From: CAZKTS01 sp964555735
GTDB taxonomy: Bacteria > Actinomycetota > Acidimicrobiia > IMCC26256 > PALSA-555
Reading direction: 5' to 3'
NCBI GenBank assembly: GCA_964555735.1
Contig: CAZKTS010000193.1
Location: forward strand, 1 to 43,767
Length of the DNA: 43,767 nucleotides
The position numbers and the translations under genes are program-made. The notes under the pieces are model-generated. The model searched no databases. It saw only the letters and a list, made by a program, of their open reading frames with translations, and was not told where the DNA came from. Every line of letters begins with the position of its first letter. The first letter of the stretch is position 1. This document shows positions 7,635 to 14,147 of this stretch, one piece after another.

Positions 7635-8795
7635 ATGGCCACGACCGAGACCGACTTCCAGGCCGGCGACTTCAAGGCCCTGGGCCGCGACGACGTCAAC
7701 AGCGTCGAGTCGATCCTCGCCGACGACGCGATCGACTTCGGCGACGCCGAGCACGTGACCGCCATCGGCGGCGACGCCATCTTCACGTGGGACTACGAGC
7801 GCACCCGCGCGGGCCTCTCGAAGCTCTACGAGCGGGCCAAGACCTCCCAGTGGAACGGCAGCACCGACCTCGACTGGTCGATCGACGTCGACATCGAGGC
7901 CGTCGCGGTGGAGATGCAGGCGGCGGTGGCCCACATCCGCGGCCACCTCGTCGACATCCCCGGGTCGCCGCTCAAGAGCTGGGGCGACAAGGAGTGGACA
8001 CAGCTCGCGATCGAGTCGTTCAACTGGCGCATGAGCCAGTTCCTCCACGGCGAGCAGGGCGCGCTCATCTGCACGGCCAAGATCGTCACCACCACGCCGT
8101 GGATCGATGCCAAGTACTACGCATCCACGCAGGTGATGGACGAGGCGCGCCACGTCGAGGTGTTCGCCCGCTACCTCGACACCAAGCTCGACGGCCACTA
8201 CCCGGTCAACCCGGCGCTGCAGCTGCTGATCGACGACATCATCGCCGACCCGCGCTGGGACATGACCTACATGGGCATGCAGATCATGATCGAGGGCCTC
8301 GCGCTCGCGGCGTTCGGGTTCATGCACATGGCCACGCAGGAGCCACTCCTCAAGCAGCTCCTCCGCTACGTCATGAGCGACGAGGCCCGCCACGTCGCGT
8401 TCGGCGTGCTCTCGCTCCAGGAGTACTACGAAGGTCTGAGCGGCACCGAGATCCGTGAGCGCCAGGAGTTCGCCTTCGAGGCCGCCCTCCGGATGCGCGA
8501 CCGACTCATGATGCAGGCGGTGTGGGAGCGCTGCGGGGTGGACCCCGACGCCATCACCAAGATGCTGTTCGAGGTGCGCCGGCCGGGGGTCAACCCGTTC
8601 CAGGGCGCGCTGTTCTCGAAGATCGTGCCCAACTGCAAGAAGCTCGGGCTCCTCGACGCCGGCGACGGATGGCTGCGCGACCGCTTCACCGAGATCGGTG
8701 TCATCGAGTACGAGGACGCGCCCGACACCGAGGTCGAGTACGCCCTGCTCGACGCGGTCGCCGCCGACCGCGAGGCCGCGGCGGCCGGCGCCTAG
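7635..8795 (+). CDS. Ferritin-like diiron protein (AurF/R2-like oxygenase)
   Basis: A 386-residue, mostly helical soluble protein with a full carboxylate-bridged diiron set: Glu in FLHGEQGAL (about 139), Glu and His in MDEARHVEVF (about 168-173), Glu in MIEGLALAAF (about 219), and Glu/His in SDEARHVAFG (about 248-253). This E, ExxH, E, ExxH pattern is found in ribonucleotide reductase R2, acyl-ACP desaturases and N-oxygenases such as AurF. The duplicated DEARH favours the AurF/ferritin-like oxygenase group. It starts at ATG 7635, with a very strong GGAGGGG seven bases upstream. It is divergent from an acyl-CoA dehydrogenase operon, which suggests acyl or hydroxyl/amine oxidation, but no substrate can be assigned. 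Confidence 0.8.
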   Translation: MATTETDFQAGDFKALGRDDVNSVESILADDAIDFGDAEHVTAIGGDAIFTWDYERTRAGLSKLYERAKTSQWNGSTDLDWSIDVDIEAVAVEMQAAVAHIRGHLVDIPGSPLKSWGDKEWTQLAIESFNWRMSQFLHGEQGALICTAKIVTTTPWIDAKYYASTQVMDEARHVEVFARYLDTKLDGHYPVNPALQLLIDDIIADPRWDMTYMGMQIMIEGLALAAFGFMHMATQEPLLKQLLRYVMSDEARHVAFGVLSLQEYYEGLSGTEIRERQEFAFEAALRMRDRLMMQAVWERCGVDPDAITKMLFEVRRPGVNPFQGALFSKIVPNCKKLGLLDAGDGWLRDRFTEIGVIEYEDAPDTEVEYALLDAVAADREAAAAGA

Positions 8796-9460
8796 CTCGA
8801 CGGGTCGAGCGCCAGCTGCGGGCGCGCCACCGCGTCCGCGAGCCGGTCGAGGTACTCGGCCCGCGGGACGCTCACGACGCCCAGTGACGCGAGGTGCGGC
8901 GTGCGCCACTGCACGTCGAGCAGCGTGCCCCCACCGGCCCGCAGTCGCTCCACCAAGTGGACGAGCGCGACCTTCGACGCGTCGGTGCGGCGGTGGAACA
9001 TCGACTCGCCCGCGAACAGGCCGCCGATCGCGACGCCGTAGAGCCCGCCGACGAGCTCGCGCGCCCCGGTTTCGTCGGCCTTCGTCCACACCTCCACGCT
9101 GTGCGCCCAGCCCGCGCGATGCAACCGCGTGTACGCCGCGACGAAGGCGTCGTCGATCCAACCCGACGGCCGGCTCGGGTCGGCGCACCCCGCGATGACG
9201 TCCGGGAAGGCCTGGTCGACGGTCACGTCGTAGCGGCGGGCCGATCGGGCCAGCGACCGGTGCACGACCAGGCCGTCGAGCGGCAGGATCCCGCGCGGGT
9301 CGGGCGACCACCAGCCGAGCACACCGGGCGCCACGTTCATCGGGAACAGGCCGCGCCGATACGCGGCGAGCAGGTTGGCCGGCTCGAGGTCGCCGCCGAT
9401 CGCGACGAGGTCGTCCTCGTCGGCCTCGTCGTCGAGCTCGTCGTCCGGCGGCTCGATCAG
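8792..9460 (-). CDS. aat: Leucyl/phenylalanyl-tRNA--protein transferase
   Basis: Aat moves Leu or Phe from aminoacyl-tRNA onto proteins with N-terminal Lys or Arg, marking them for ClpS/ClpAP degradation. Family signatures are clear: LVAIGGDLEPANLLAAYRRG, GWWSPDPRGILPL, GGLYGVAIGGLFAGESMFH, TDASKVALVHLVERL and LLDVQWRTPHLASLG. No ATG, GTG or TTG lies at the right place. A CTG at 9460-9458 shares four bases (CTGA) with the stop of the upstream gene, has AGGG just before it, and gives a 222-residue protein beginning with IEPPDDEL, close to actinobacterial Aat starts. In-frame GTGs at 9574 and 9589 lie deep in the upstream gene. Its TAG stop overlaps the stop of the convergent diiron gene. Confidence 0.88.
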   Translation of the reverse strand: MIEPPDDELDDEADEDDLVAIGGDLEPANLLAAYRRGLFPMNVAPGVLGWWSPDPRGILPLDGLVVHRSLARSARRYDVTVDQAFPDVIAGCADPSRPSGWIDDAFVAAYTRLHRAGWAHSVEVWTKADETGARELVGGLYGVAIGGLFAGESMFHRRTDASKVALVHLVERLRAGGGTLLDVQWRTPHLASLGVVSVPRAEYLDRLADAVARPQLALDPSS

Positions 9461-10269
9461 ACGCCCTGGCAGAACCCGGCCTCGTCGGTCTGGTACGTGC
9501 CGTCGGCGCAGCGGATGTTGGGGTTGTCGTGGGAGAACACACCGAGCGGGCTCTCCCAGCCCGGCACGACCCACGCGTGCACCATCCACGTCGTGATCGG
9601 CATGTAGCTGCCACCGACCTCACGGCACTGCTCGAGGGTCACGTCGGCGTCCGCGGGGAACGGCACCTCGATGCCGTTCGGGCCGCCGTACTTGACGCAG
9701 ACGTTGCTGTGCCGATGCCAGTGGTCGTTCGGCCCGGCGAAGCCCTCGGGTGCGGCACCGGCGCCGCTGCCGAGGTACATGAGCCCGACGATCTTGGAGT
9801 CCGGCGCGGTGCCGGCGTAGATGAGCGATCCCGGGCGCTCGATGTCCATGCCCTGGGCGTTCGCGAACCCGCCGATGCCCACGTAGTGCGCGCCGCTGCC
9901 GGGCGCGAAGCCGCCGGCGAGGAAGTAGCCGGCGTTGAGGGCGTCCTGCACGGTCGGGTACCGCTGCGCGGTCTCACGCGCGAGCACGAGCTGGTCGGCG
10001 AGCGCGGCACGCGTGGGGACGTCGAGGGGGACGTCGGGCTCGGCCTCGGCCGCGATGTCGCCGGCCTTCACGCCGTGGACGTGCTGGCCGTTGAGCGCGG
10101 TCGTCCCCGAGGCGGCCGGGTCGGTGTCGGTCGCGCCGGCGGGCGTCGCGAGCACCCGAGCGCTGTCGTTGCCCGGGTCGGCGAGCATGATCACCGCCGC
10201 CCCGGCGACGAAGCCGAGGACGAGCACGGCGAGCCAGCGCAGGCCCGGTCCTCGAGTGATGCGTGCCAT
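9457..10269 (-). CDS. Secreted or membrane-anchored protein of unknown function, His-rich motif
   Basis: A 270-residue protein with an N-terminal hydrophobic segment (WLAVLVLGFVAGAAVIML, residues 12-29), which is either a signal peptide or an anchor. After a disordered Ala/Thr/Asp-rich stretch comes a globular domain: YPTVQDALNAGYFLAGGFAP, GAHYVGIGGFANAQG, LMYLGSGAGAAPEGF, GPNDHWHRHSNVCVKYGG, WMVHAWVVPGWESPLGVFSH. HWHRH together with HAW and SHDNP could bind a metal. Cys residues in SNVC, EQC, IRC and GFC may form disulfides. I do not recognise the family. ATG 10269 is chosen because AGGGGG precedes it; an upstream frame extension lacks a ribosome site. The stop overlaps the CTG start of aat, so the two are coupled. 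Confidence 0.7.
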   Translation of the reverse strand: MARITRGPGLRWLAVLVLGFVAGAAVIMLADPGNDSARVLATPAGATDTDPAASGTTALNGQHVHGVKAGDIAAEAEPDVPLDVPTRAALADQLVLARETAQRYPTVQDALNAGYFLAGGFAPGSGAHYVGIGGFANAQGMDIERPGSLIYAGTAPDSKIVGLMYLGSGAGAAPEGFAGPNDHWHRHSNVCVKYGGPNGIEVPFPADADVTLEQCREVGGSYMPITTWMVHAWVVPGWESPLGVFSHDNPNIRCADGTYQTDEAGFCQGV

Positions 10270-10299
10270 GAGCGGTCCCCCTCCGCAGACGGTCGAGCC

Positions 10300-10305
10300 A
10301 GGGTA
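10300..10305 (-). promoter_or_regulatory. -10 box for the secreted protein/aat operon
   Basis: TACCCT on the minus strand within GGTACCCTGG lies 30 bases before ATG 10269. It leaves a leader of about 23 bases that holds the AGGGGG ribosome site. Confidence 0.45.
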
Positions 10306-10395
10306 CCGACCTCGGCGTCCAGGTGGGGCGACGGCCTCGAACCTCTGGTGAGTCCGGCGAGGGCCTGCGGGGCCAGGTGCGGCCACGAGCCGCCG

Positions 10396-10401
10396 CTAGC
10401 G
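10396..10401 (+). promoter_or_regulatory. Possible -10 box for the coiled-coil/Rpf-like gene
   Basis: TAGCGT lies about 90 bases before the proposed CTG start at 10492. The 222-base divergent gap 10270-10491 holds this box, the opposing TACCCT box and no other gene that I can support. Confidence 0.3.
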
Positions 10402-10491
10402 TGGTCGCCGACGCCCGGGCCGTGCGGAGGGCCCGCCGGGCCACCTCAGGTCCCGACCCCGAGGGCCGTCGCGCCGACCCAGGAGCCACCC

Positions 10492-11424
10492 CTGCACCAG
10501 CCCGCCCGAGCCACGAGCACCCCGGCCCGGCGAGCGGCCGTGGCTGCGGTCGCCGTGCTGGCGGCGGTGGCGGTGCTCGGGATGCCCGGCGCCGGGGCCG
10601 ATCCGCTCGCCGACGCCGATGCCACGGTCGCCGACCTGCGCGCCGCGGCCGACCAGGCCGCCCAGGCGTACTTCGACGCGCTGGCCGCGGCCCAGGTGCT
10701 CGACACCCAGATCGCCCAGCTCGAGACCGAGCTCCCGAAGCTGCGCGCCCAGCAGCGCGAGCTGCGGGCCGACGCGCTCGAGCGGGCCGCGGCCGTCTAC
10801 CAGCGCGCCGGCGGCGCCCAGCTCGCGTCGATCCTCGAGAGCGACTCGATGCTCGACGCGGCCCGTCGCGCGCACTGGCTCGAGCAGCTCAACGCACGTG
10901 ACGAAGCGGCCTTCCGCGAGCTCGGCAAGGTGTCGCGCCAGCTCGAGGCGCAGCGCGCCGCGTTGGACGCGGCGCGGGTGCAGCAGCGTGCCGCGATCAC
11001 CGAGCTCGAGGCCAAGGGTCGCGACATCGACGCCAAGCTCCAGGCCGCCGAGGACCGCAAGCGCGCGTTGGAGGCGGTGCCGCCGCGTCCGGTCGTTCCC
11101 GCGGCCGCGCCCGACGGCACGCCGCCGGCGGCGCCGCCCGACTACGCGCCGACCCCGGGCGTGCACCCCCAACACGATCACCCGTTCCTCGTGTGCACGC
11201 GCAACCACGAGGCCGGCGGGCGCTACAACGCCTACAACCCCGCCGGCCCGTACATGGGCGCGTACCAGTTCCTGCAGTCGACGTGGAACAGCACCGCCAA
11301 CGGCGCCGGTCGGCCCGAGCTCATCGGTGTCCCGCCGCACACCGCGTCCCAGTACGACCAGGACGACATGGCGTGGGCCCTCTACCAGCGCGCCGGCAAC
11401 GGTCCCTGGGGTGGCCGCTGCTGA
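10492..11424 (+). CDS. Secreted coiled-coil protein with Rpf-like transglycosylase domain
   Basis: About 310 residues. The best start is a CTG at 10492: AGGAG (10481-10485) sits six bases before it, and it gives a proper signal peptide with an Arg-containing n-region, a hydrophobic core (AAVAVLAAVAVLGM) and a cut near GAGADP. A GTG at 10540 would remove the basic n-region. Residues about 45-205 form a long charged coiled coil (QLETELPKLRAQQRELRADA, and similar). A Pro/Ala linker follows. The last 85 residues resemble the Rpf/transglycosylase-like fold: CTRNHEAGGRYNAYNP, GPYMGAYQFLQSTWN, ending in NGPWGGRC. The Glu in NHEAGG aligns with the catalytic Glu of CESGG in Rpf. It probably cuts or binds peptidoglycan outside the membrane. 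Confidence 0.8.
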   Translation: MHQPARATSTPARRAAVAAVAVLAAVAVLGMPGAGADPLADADATVADLRAAADQAAQAYFDALAAAQVLDTQIAQLETELPKLRAQQRELRADALERAAAVYQRAGGAQLASILESDSMLDAARRAHWLEQLNARDEAAFRELGKVSRQLEAQRAALDAARVQQRAAITELEAKGRDIDAKLQAAEDRKRALEAVPPRPVVPAAAPDGTPPAAPPDYAPTPGVHPQHDHPFLVCTRNHEAGGRYNAYNPAGPYMGAYQFLQSTWNSTANGAGRPELIGVPPHTASQYDQDDMAWALYQRAGNGPWGGRC

Positions 11425-11442
11425 TTCCTGGTCGCGCTCGCT

Positions 11443-11465
11443 CGGCGGCGGGATACCCGCCGCCG
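11443..11465. terminator. GC-rich hairpin between convergent genes
   Basis: A perfect 10-bp stem (11443-11452 pairs with 11456-11465) with a three-base ATA loop. It lies between the stops of the coiled-coil gene and the SDR gene. No T-tract follows on either side, so if it is a terminator it is a GC-hairpin type that works in both directions. Confidence 0.6.
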
Positions 11466-11550
11466 CCCTTCGGGCCGCTCGGCTGCTCCTGCGAGCGCCT
11501 CTGCTCTGCTCCGGCGCCGCCTCTCGTCGAGAGGATCCAGCCCCCGCCGC

Positions 11551-12366
11551 CTACCCCGTCCAGGTCGGGAGCATGGCCTGCATGAGTGCCTCGTCGGTGG
11601 AGGTGCGCCAGGCGTCGAGGAGGCCCGCCGCGAGTGGGTCGCAGGCGACGCGGAGCGGCGCGTCGTCGTCGAGGATCGCGTCGGCGATCGCTCGCGCCGC
11701 GTCGGCCGTCGACGTGATCTGACCGTCGACCGCCCGGCGGCCCTCGTGGTAGCGCTGGGCGACCGCTTCGTAGCCGACGTGGTTGATCGCCTCGGGCGGC
11801 TCACCGGATCCGGCGAGCATGTCGGTGTCGATCGGGCCCGGCATGATCTCGAGCACCCGGATGCCGAACGGCGCGAGCTCGGCCCGCAGGCTCTCCCCGA
11901 TCGCGCTCACCGCAGCCTTGCTCGAGCGGTACGGCGCGTAGAACGGGACGGGAGCGAAGATCGACGACGAGGTGACGTTGCAGAGCACGCCGCCACCCGA
12001 CGCCCGCAACGGCGGGATCGCCAGCTTCGACACCTGGATGAGCCCGAAGACATTCGTCTCGTACATGCGGCGCCAGAGGTCCAGGGACGTCGCCTCGAAG
12101 GGCGGGTGCTCGGCTTCGACACCGGCGTTGTTGACGAGCACCCGCAGTCCGTCGGGCATCTCGAAGCCTTCGGGCGCGGTGACGTCGAGGGCCTCGACCC
12201 GGATGCGGCCGCTCGCGTCGCCCGCCTCTTCTGCCAGCGTCGCCCCGGCCTTCGGGTCGCGCATGGTCGCGACGACCTCGAACCCGCGCGCGGCGAGCTC
12301 CAGCGCGACGGCGCGGCCGATCCCGCGGCTCGCTCCTGTGACGACGGCTGCTCCTTCGGCGCGCAT
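11551..12366 (-). CDS. Classical short-chain dehydrogenase/reductase
   Basis: A 271-residue cytoplasmic NAD(P)-dependent oxidoreductase. It has the cofactor motif TGASRGIG near the N-terminus, then NNAGV, the catalytic Ser within NVTSSSIFAPVPF, and YRSSK as YxxxK, followed by the PGPIDTDM loop. The chain continues past the usual 250 residues with an Asp-rich helix (ADAARAIADAILDDDAP) and a C-terminal LLDAWRTSTDEALMQAMLP, common in SDRs that act on larger lipid or ketone substrates. ATG 12366 is preceded by AGTGGGGG. It is convergent with the cell-wall gene and divergent from the DUF427 gene. The substrate is unknown. Confidence 0.85.
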   Translation of the reverse strand: MRAEGAAVVTGASRGIGRAVALELAARGFEVVATMRDPKAGATLAEEAGDASGRIRVEALDVTAPEGFEMPDGLRVLVNNAGVEAEHPPFEATSLDLWRRMYETNVFGLIQVSKLAIPPLRASGGGVLCNVTSSSIFAPVPFYAPYRSSKAAVSAIGESLRAELAPFGIRVLEIMPGPIDTDMLAGSGEPPEAINHVGYEAVAQRYHEGRRAVDGQITSTADAARAIADAILDDDAPLRVACDPLAAGLLDAWRTSTDEALMQAMLPTWTG

Positions 12367-12436
12367 GTCCCCCACTTCCTGTCTGTCTGGCTGCCCGGTG
12401 TCGCGGATCGCCGCCGGATCGGGCGACGGGTGCGAG

Positions 12437-12442
12437 AGCCTA
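12437..12442 (-). promoter_or_regulatory. Possible -10 box for the SDR gene, overlapping a divergent box
   Basis: TAGGCT on the minus strand overlaps the plus-strand TACGCT (12441-12446) by two bases. It would give the SDR mRNA a leader of about 65 bases. Confidence 0.3.
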
Positions 12443-12446
12443 CGCT
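12441..12446 (+). promoter_or_regulatory. -10 box of the DUF427 gene, leaderless
   Basis: TACGCT lies 7 bases before ATG 12454, and there is no ribosome site between them. Confidence 0.5.
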
Positions 12447-12453
12447 GGACGCC

Positions 12454-12852
12454 ATGGACCCCAACGGCCACGCGCTCCGGATCGAGGACGAGCCGCGCCG
12501 GGTGGAGATCTCGATCGGCGAGGTCGTGCTCGCGTCGAGCGACCGGTCGGTCACGCTCCACGAGACCGGGCTGCCGCCGCGCCACTACCTGCCGCGCGAC
12601 GACGTTCGCATGGAGCTCCTCACGACCACCGAGACCGAGACGGTGTGCCCGTTCAAGGGCCGGGCCTCGTACTGGACCGTCGAGATCGGCGACGCGGTGC
12701 ACCGCGACCTGGCCTGGAGCTACGAGCGCCCGATCGAGAACGCGGAGCGCGTGAAGGAGCTGGTCTGCTTCTACGACGAGCGCGTCGACGTCACGATCGA
12801 CGGCGAGCGGCTCGAACGGCCCGTCACCGCGTGGAGCGTCGACGAGTCCTGA
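12454..12852 (+). CDS. DUF427 domain protein
   Basis: A 132-residue single-domain protein. The domain signature is good: a beta-rich N-terminus (RVEISIGEVVLASSDRSVTL), then LPPRHYLPRDDVRMELL, VCPFKGRASYWTV, LAWSYERPIENAERVKELVC and FYDERVDVTIDGERL. DUF427 proteins are common in actinobacteria and fungi and have no firmly assigned biochemical role. The conserved CPFKG, Tyr and FYDER positions line a likely pocket (inference). It has its own leaderless promoter and ends 6 bases from the stop of the convergent MFS gene. Confidence 0.88.
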   Translation: MDPNGHALRIEDEPRRVEISIGEVVLASSDRSVTLHETGLPPRHYLPRDDVRMELLTTTETETVCPFKGRASYWTVEIGDAVHRDLAWSYERPIENAERVKELVCFYDERVDVTIDGERLERPVTAWSVDES

Positions 12853-12867
12853 CCGGCATCATGCCGG
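12853..12867. terminator. Short inverted repeat at convergent stops
   Basis: A 5-bp CCGGC/GCCGG stem with a five-base loop (the symmetry extends to 7 bp per arm) spans the gap between the DUF427 and MFS stop codons and runs into the last MFS codons. A weak bidirectional terminator is possible. Confidence 0.35.
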
Positions 12868-14139
12868 TGCGCCGGCCTTGCGCAGGTCGGCGTAGGGCAC
12901 GAGCACCGCGGCCACGACCGCACCGATGAGCAGCACCGCGGTGATCGACGCCGCGTGCACCACCGGGCCCGCCACGAGCACGCCCAGCGGCACGGTGCCG
13001 CCGAAGCCCATGATCCAGAGCGCGACCACCCGACCGCGCACCGCGTCGTCGACGTGCTGCTGGAGCACCGTCGAGAGCGACGTGATCACCACGAAGTAGG
13101 CGTAGCCGAGCAGCGGCGCCACCGCGAGTGCCGCACCCGGCGAGCCGACCAAACCGAACGCCGCGAGCAGCACCGCGAACGCAGCCAACGCCGGCTGGAT
13201 GAGCCGGGCCTTGGCGACGCCGGCGAACCAGGTGCCGACGCTGATCGCACCCAGCGCCGCCCCCAGCCCGAACACCGCGTAGACCACGCCGTACTCGAAG
13301 CTCCGCGGCTTCAGGTGCCAGTTGGCCGCCGCGAGGGCCGGCATCAGACCCACGAACACCACCGAGAAGAACGAGAACAGCACGAGCGTCACGAGGATCC
13401 GACGGATGAGCGGGTCGGCCTTGGCGATGCGGAACCCCTCGATGAATCGCTGCCAGACGCCGTCGTGCTCGGGCGCGGCCGGGTGGTGCGGATACTGGAC
13501 CATGAGGATGGCGACGACCGCGAAGAGGTAGGTGCCGGCGTTGATGAGGAAGACCGGCGACGCGCCGACGCCCGCGTAGATCGCCGCGCCGATGGCGGGG
13601 CCGATGACGCGCGACAGGTTCATCTGCACCGACTGCAGCGACACCGCGCCGGGCAGGTCGGCCTTCGGGACGAGCGTCGGCAGGATCGCGCTCAGCGCAG
13701 GTGCCCCGAGGGCGTTGCCGATGCCGATCACGAGCACGCAGAGGAAGATGAGCACCTCCGACGGCTGGCCGGTCGCGGCCAGTGCTGCGAGCACGAGGCT
13801 GAACACGAGCTGCTGCAGCTGCACGACGAGCAGGAGCCGCCGACGGTCGACGATGTCGGCGAGGACGCCACCGACGTTGGAGAGCAAGAGCAGCGGCCCC
13901 AGCTGCGCGAAGAAGAGGAGGCCGACGTACGTGGCCGAGTGCGTCAGGGTGTAGCCGTAGGCACCGAGCAGCACGTTCTGCATCCAGGTGCCGATGTTGG
14001 ACGCGAAGGTGCCACTCCAGATGATGCGGAAGTCGCGGTTGCGCAGGGCGGCACGAGCCGTGCCCCGCACGTACTCCCGGTCACCGTCGACCAGTGCATC
14101 GGTCGCGTCCTCCGGACCGGGCTCGACGGTGGCAGACAT
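12859..14139 (-). CDS. MFS exporter (EntS-like, MFS_3 type)
   Basis: A 426-residue inner-membrane protein with about 12 predicted helices. The start, ALRNRDFRIIWSGTFASNIG and then TWMQNVLLGAYGYTLT, is typical of the MFS_3 family that includes enterobactin exporter EntS and macrolide pumps. The loop 2-3 motif GGVLADIVDRRRLL matches the conserved MFS signature, and the central loop carries HPAAPEHDGVWQRFIEGFRI. It should be a proton-driven efflux pump. It begins 8 bases after the ABC-F stop, so both are probably one operon. With an ABC-F protein beside it, export of a ribosome-targeting compound or self-protection is a reasonable guess. ATG 14139 is used. Confidence 0.87.
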   Translation of the reverse strand: MSATVEPGPEDATDALVDGDREYVRGTARAALRNRDFRIIWSGTFASNIGTWMQNVLLGAYGYTLTHSATYVGLLFFAQLGPLLLLSNVGGVLADIVDRRRLLLVVQLQQLVFSLVLAALAATGQPSEVLIFLCVLVIGIGNALGAPALSAILPTLVPKADLPGAVSLQSVQMNLSRVIGPAIGAAIYAGVGASPVFLINAGTYLFAVVAILMVQYPHHPAAPEHDGVWQRFIEGFRIAKADPLIRRILVTLVLFSFFSVVFVGLMPALAAANWHLKPRSFEYGVVYAVFGLGAALGAISVGTWFAGVAKARLIQPALAAFAVLLAAFGLVGSPGAALAVAPLLGYAYFVVITSLSTVLQQHVDDAVRGRVVALWIMGFGGTVPLGVLVAGPVVHAASITAVLLIGAVVAAVLVPYADLRKAGAPA

Positions 14140-14147
14140 GTCGCCGA

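Noticed and set aside
9461..9589. N-terminal extension of Aat from GTG 9589 or 9574
   Set aside because: These codons are inside the coding end of the upstream secreted protein, whose reading is well supported, and the extra residues look like a shadow frame.
11443..11465. Classical intrinsic terminator
   Set aside because: The stem is excellent but no T-run follows on either strand. It is kept as a GC hairpin terminator candidate, not as a rho-independent terminator of the usual type.
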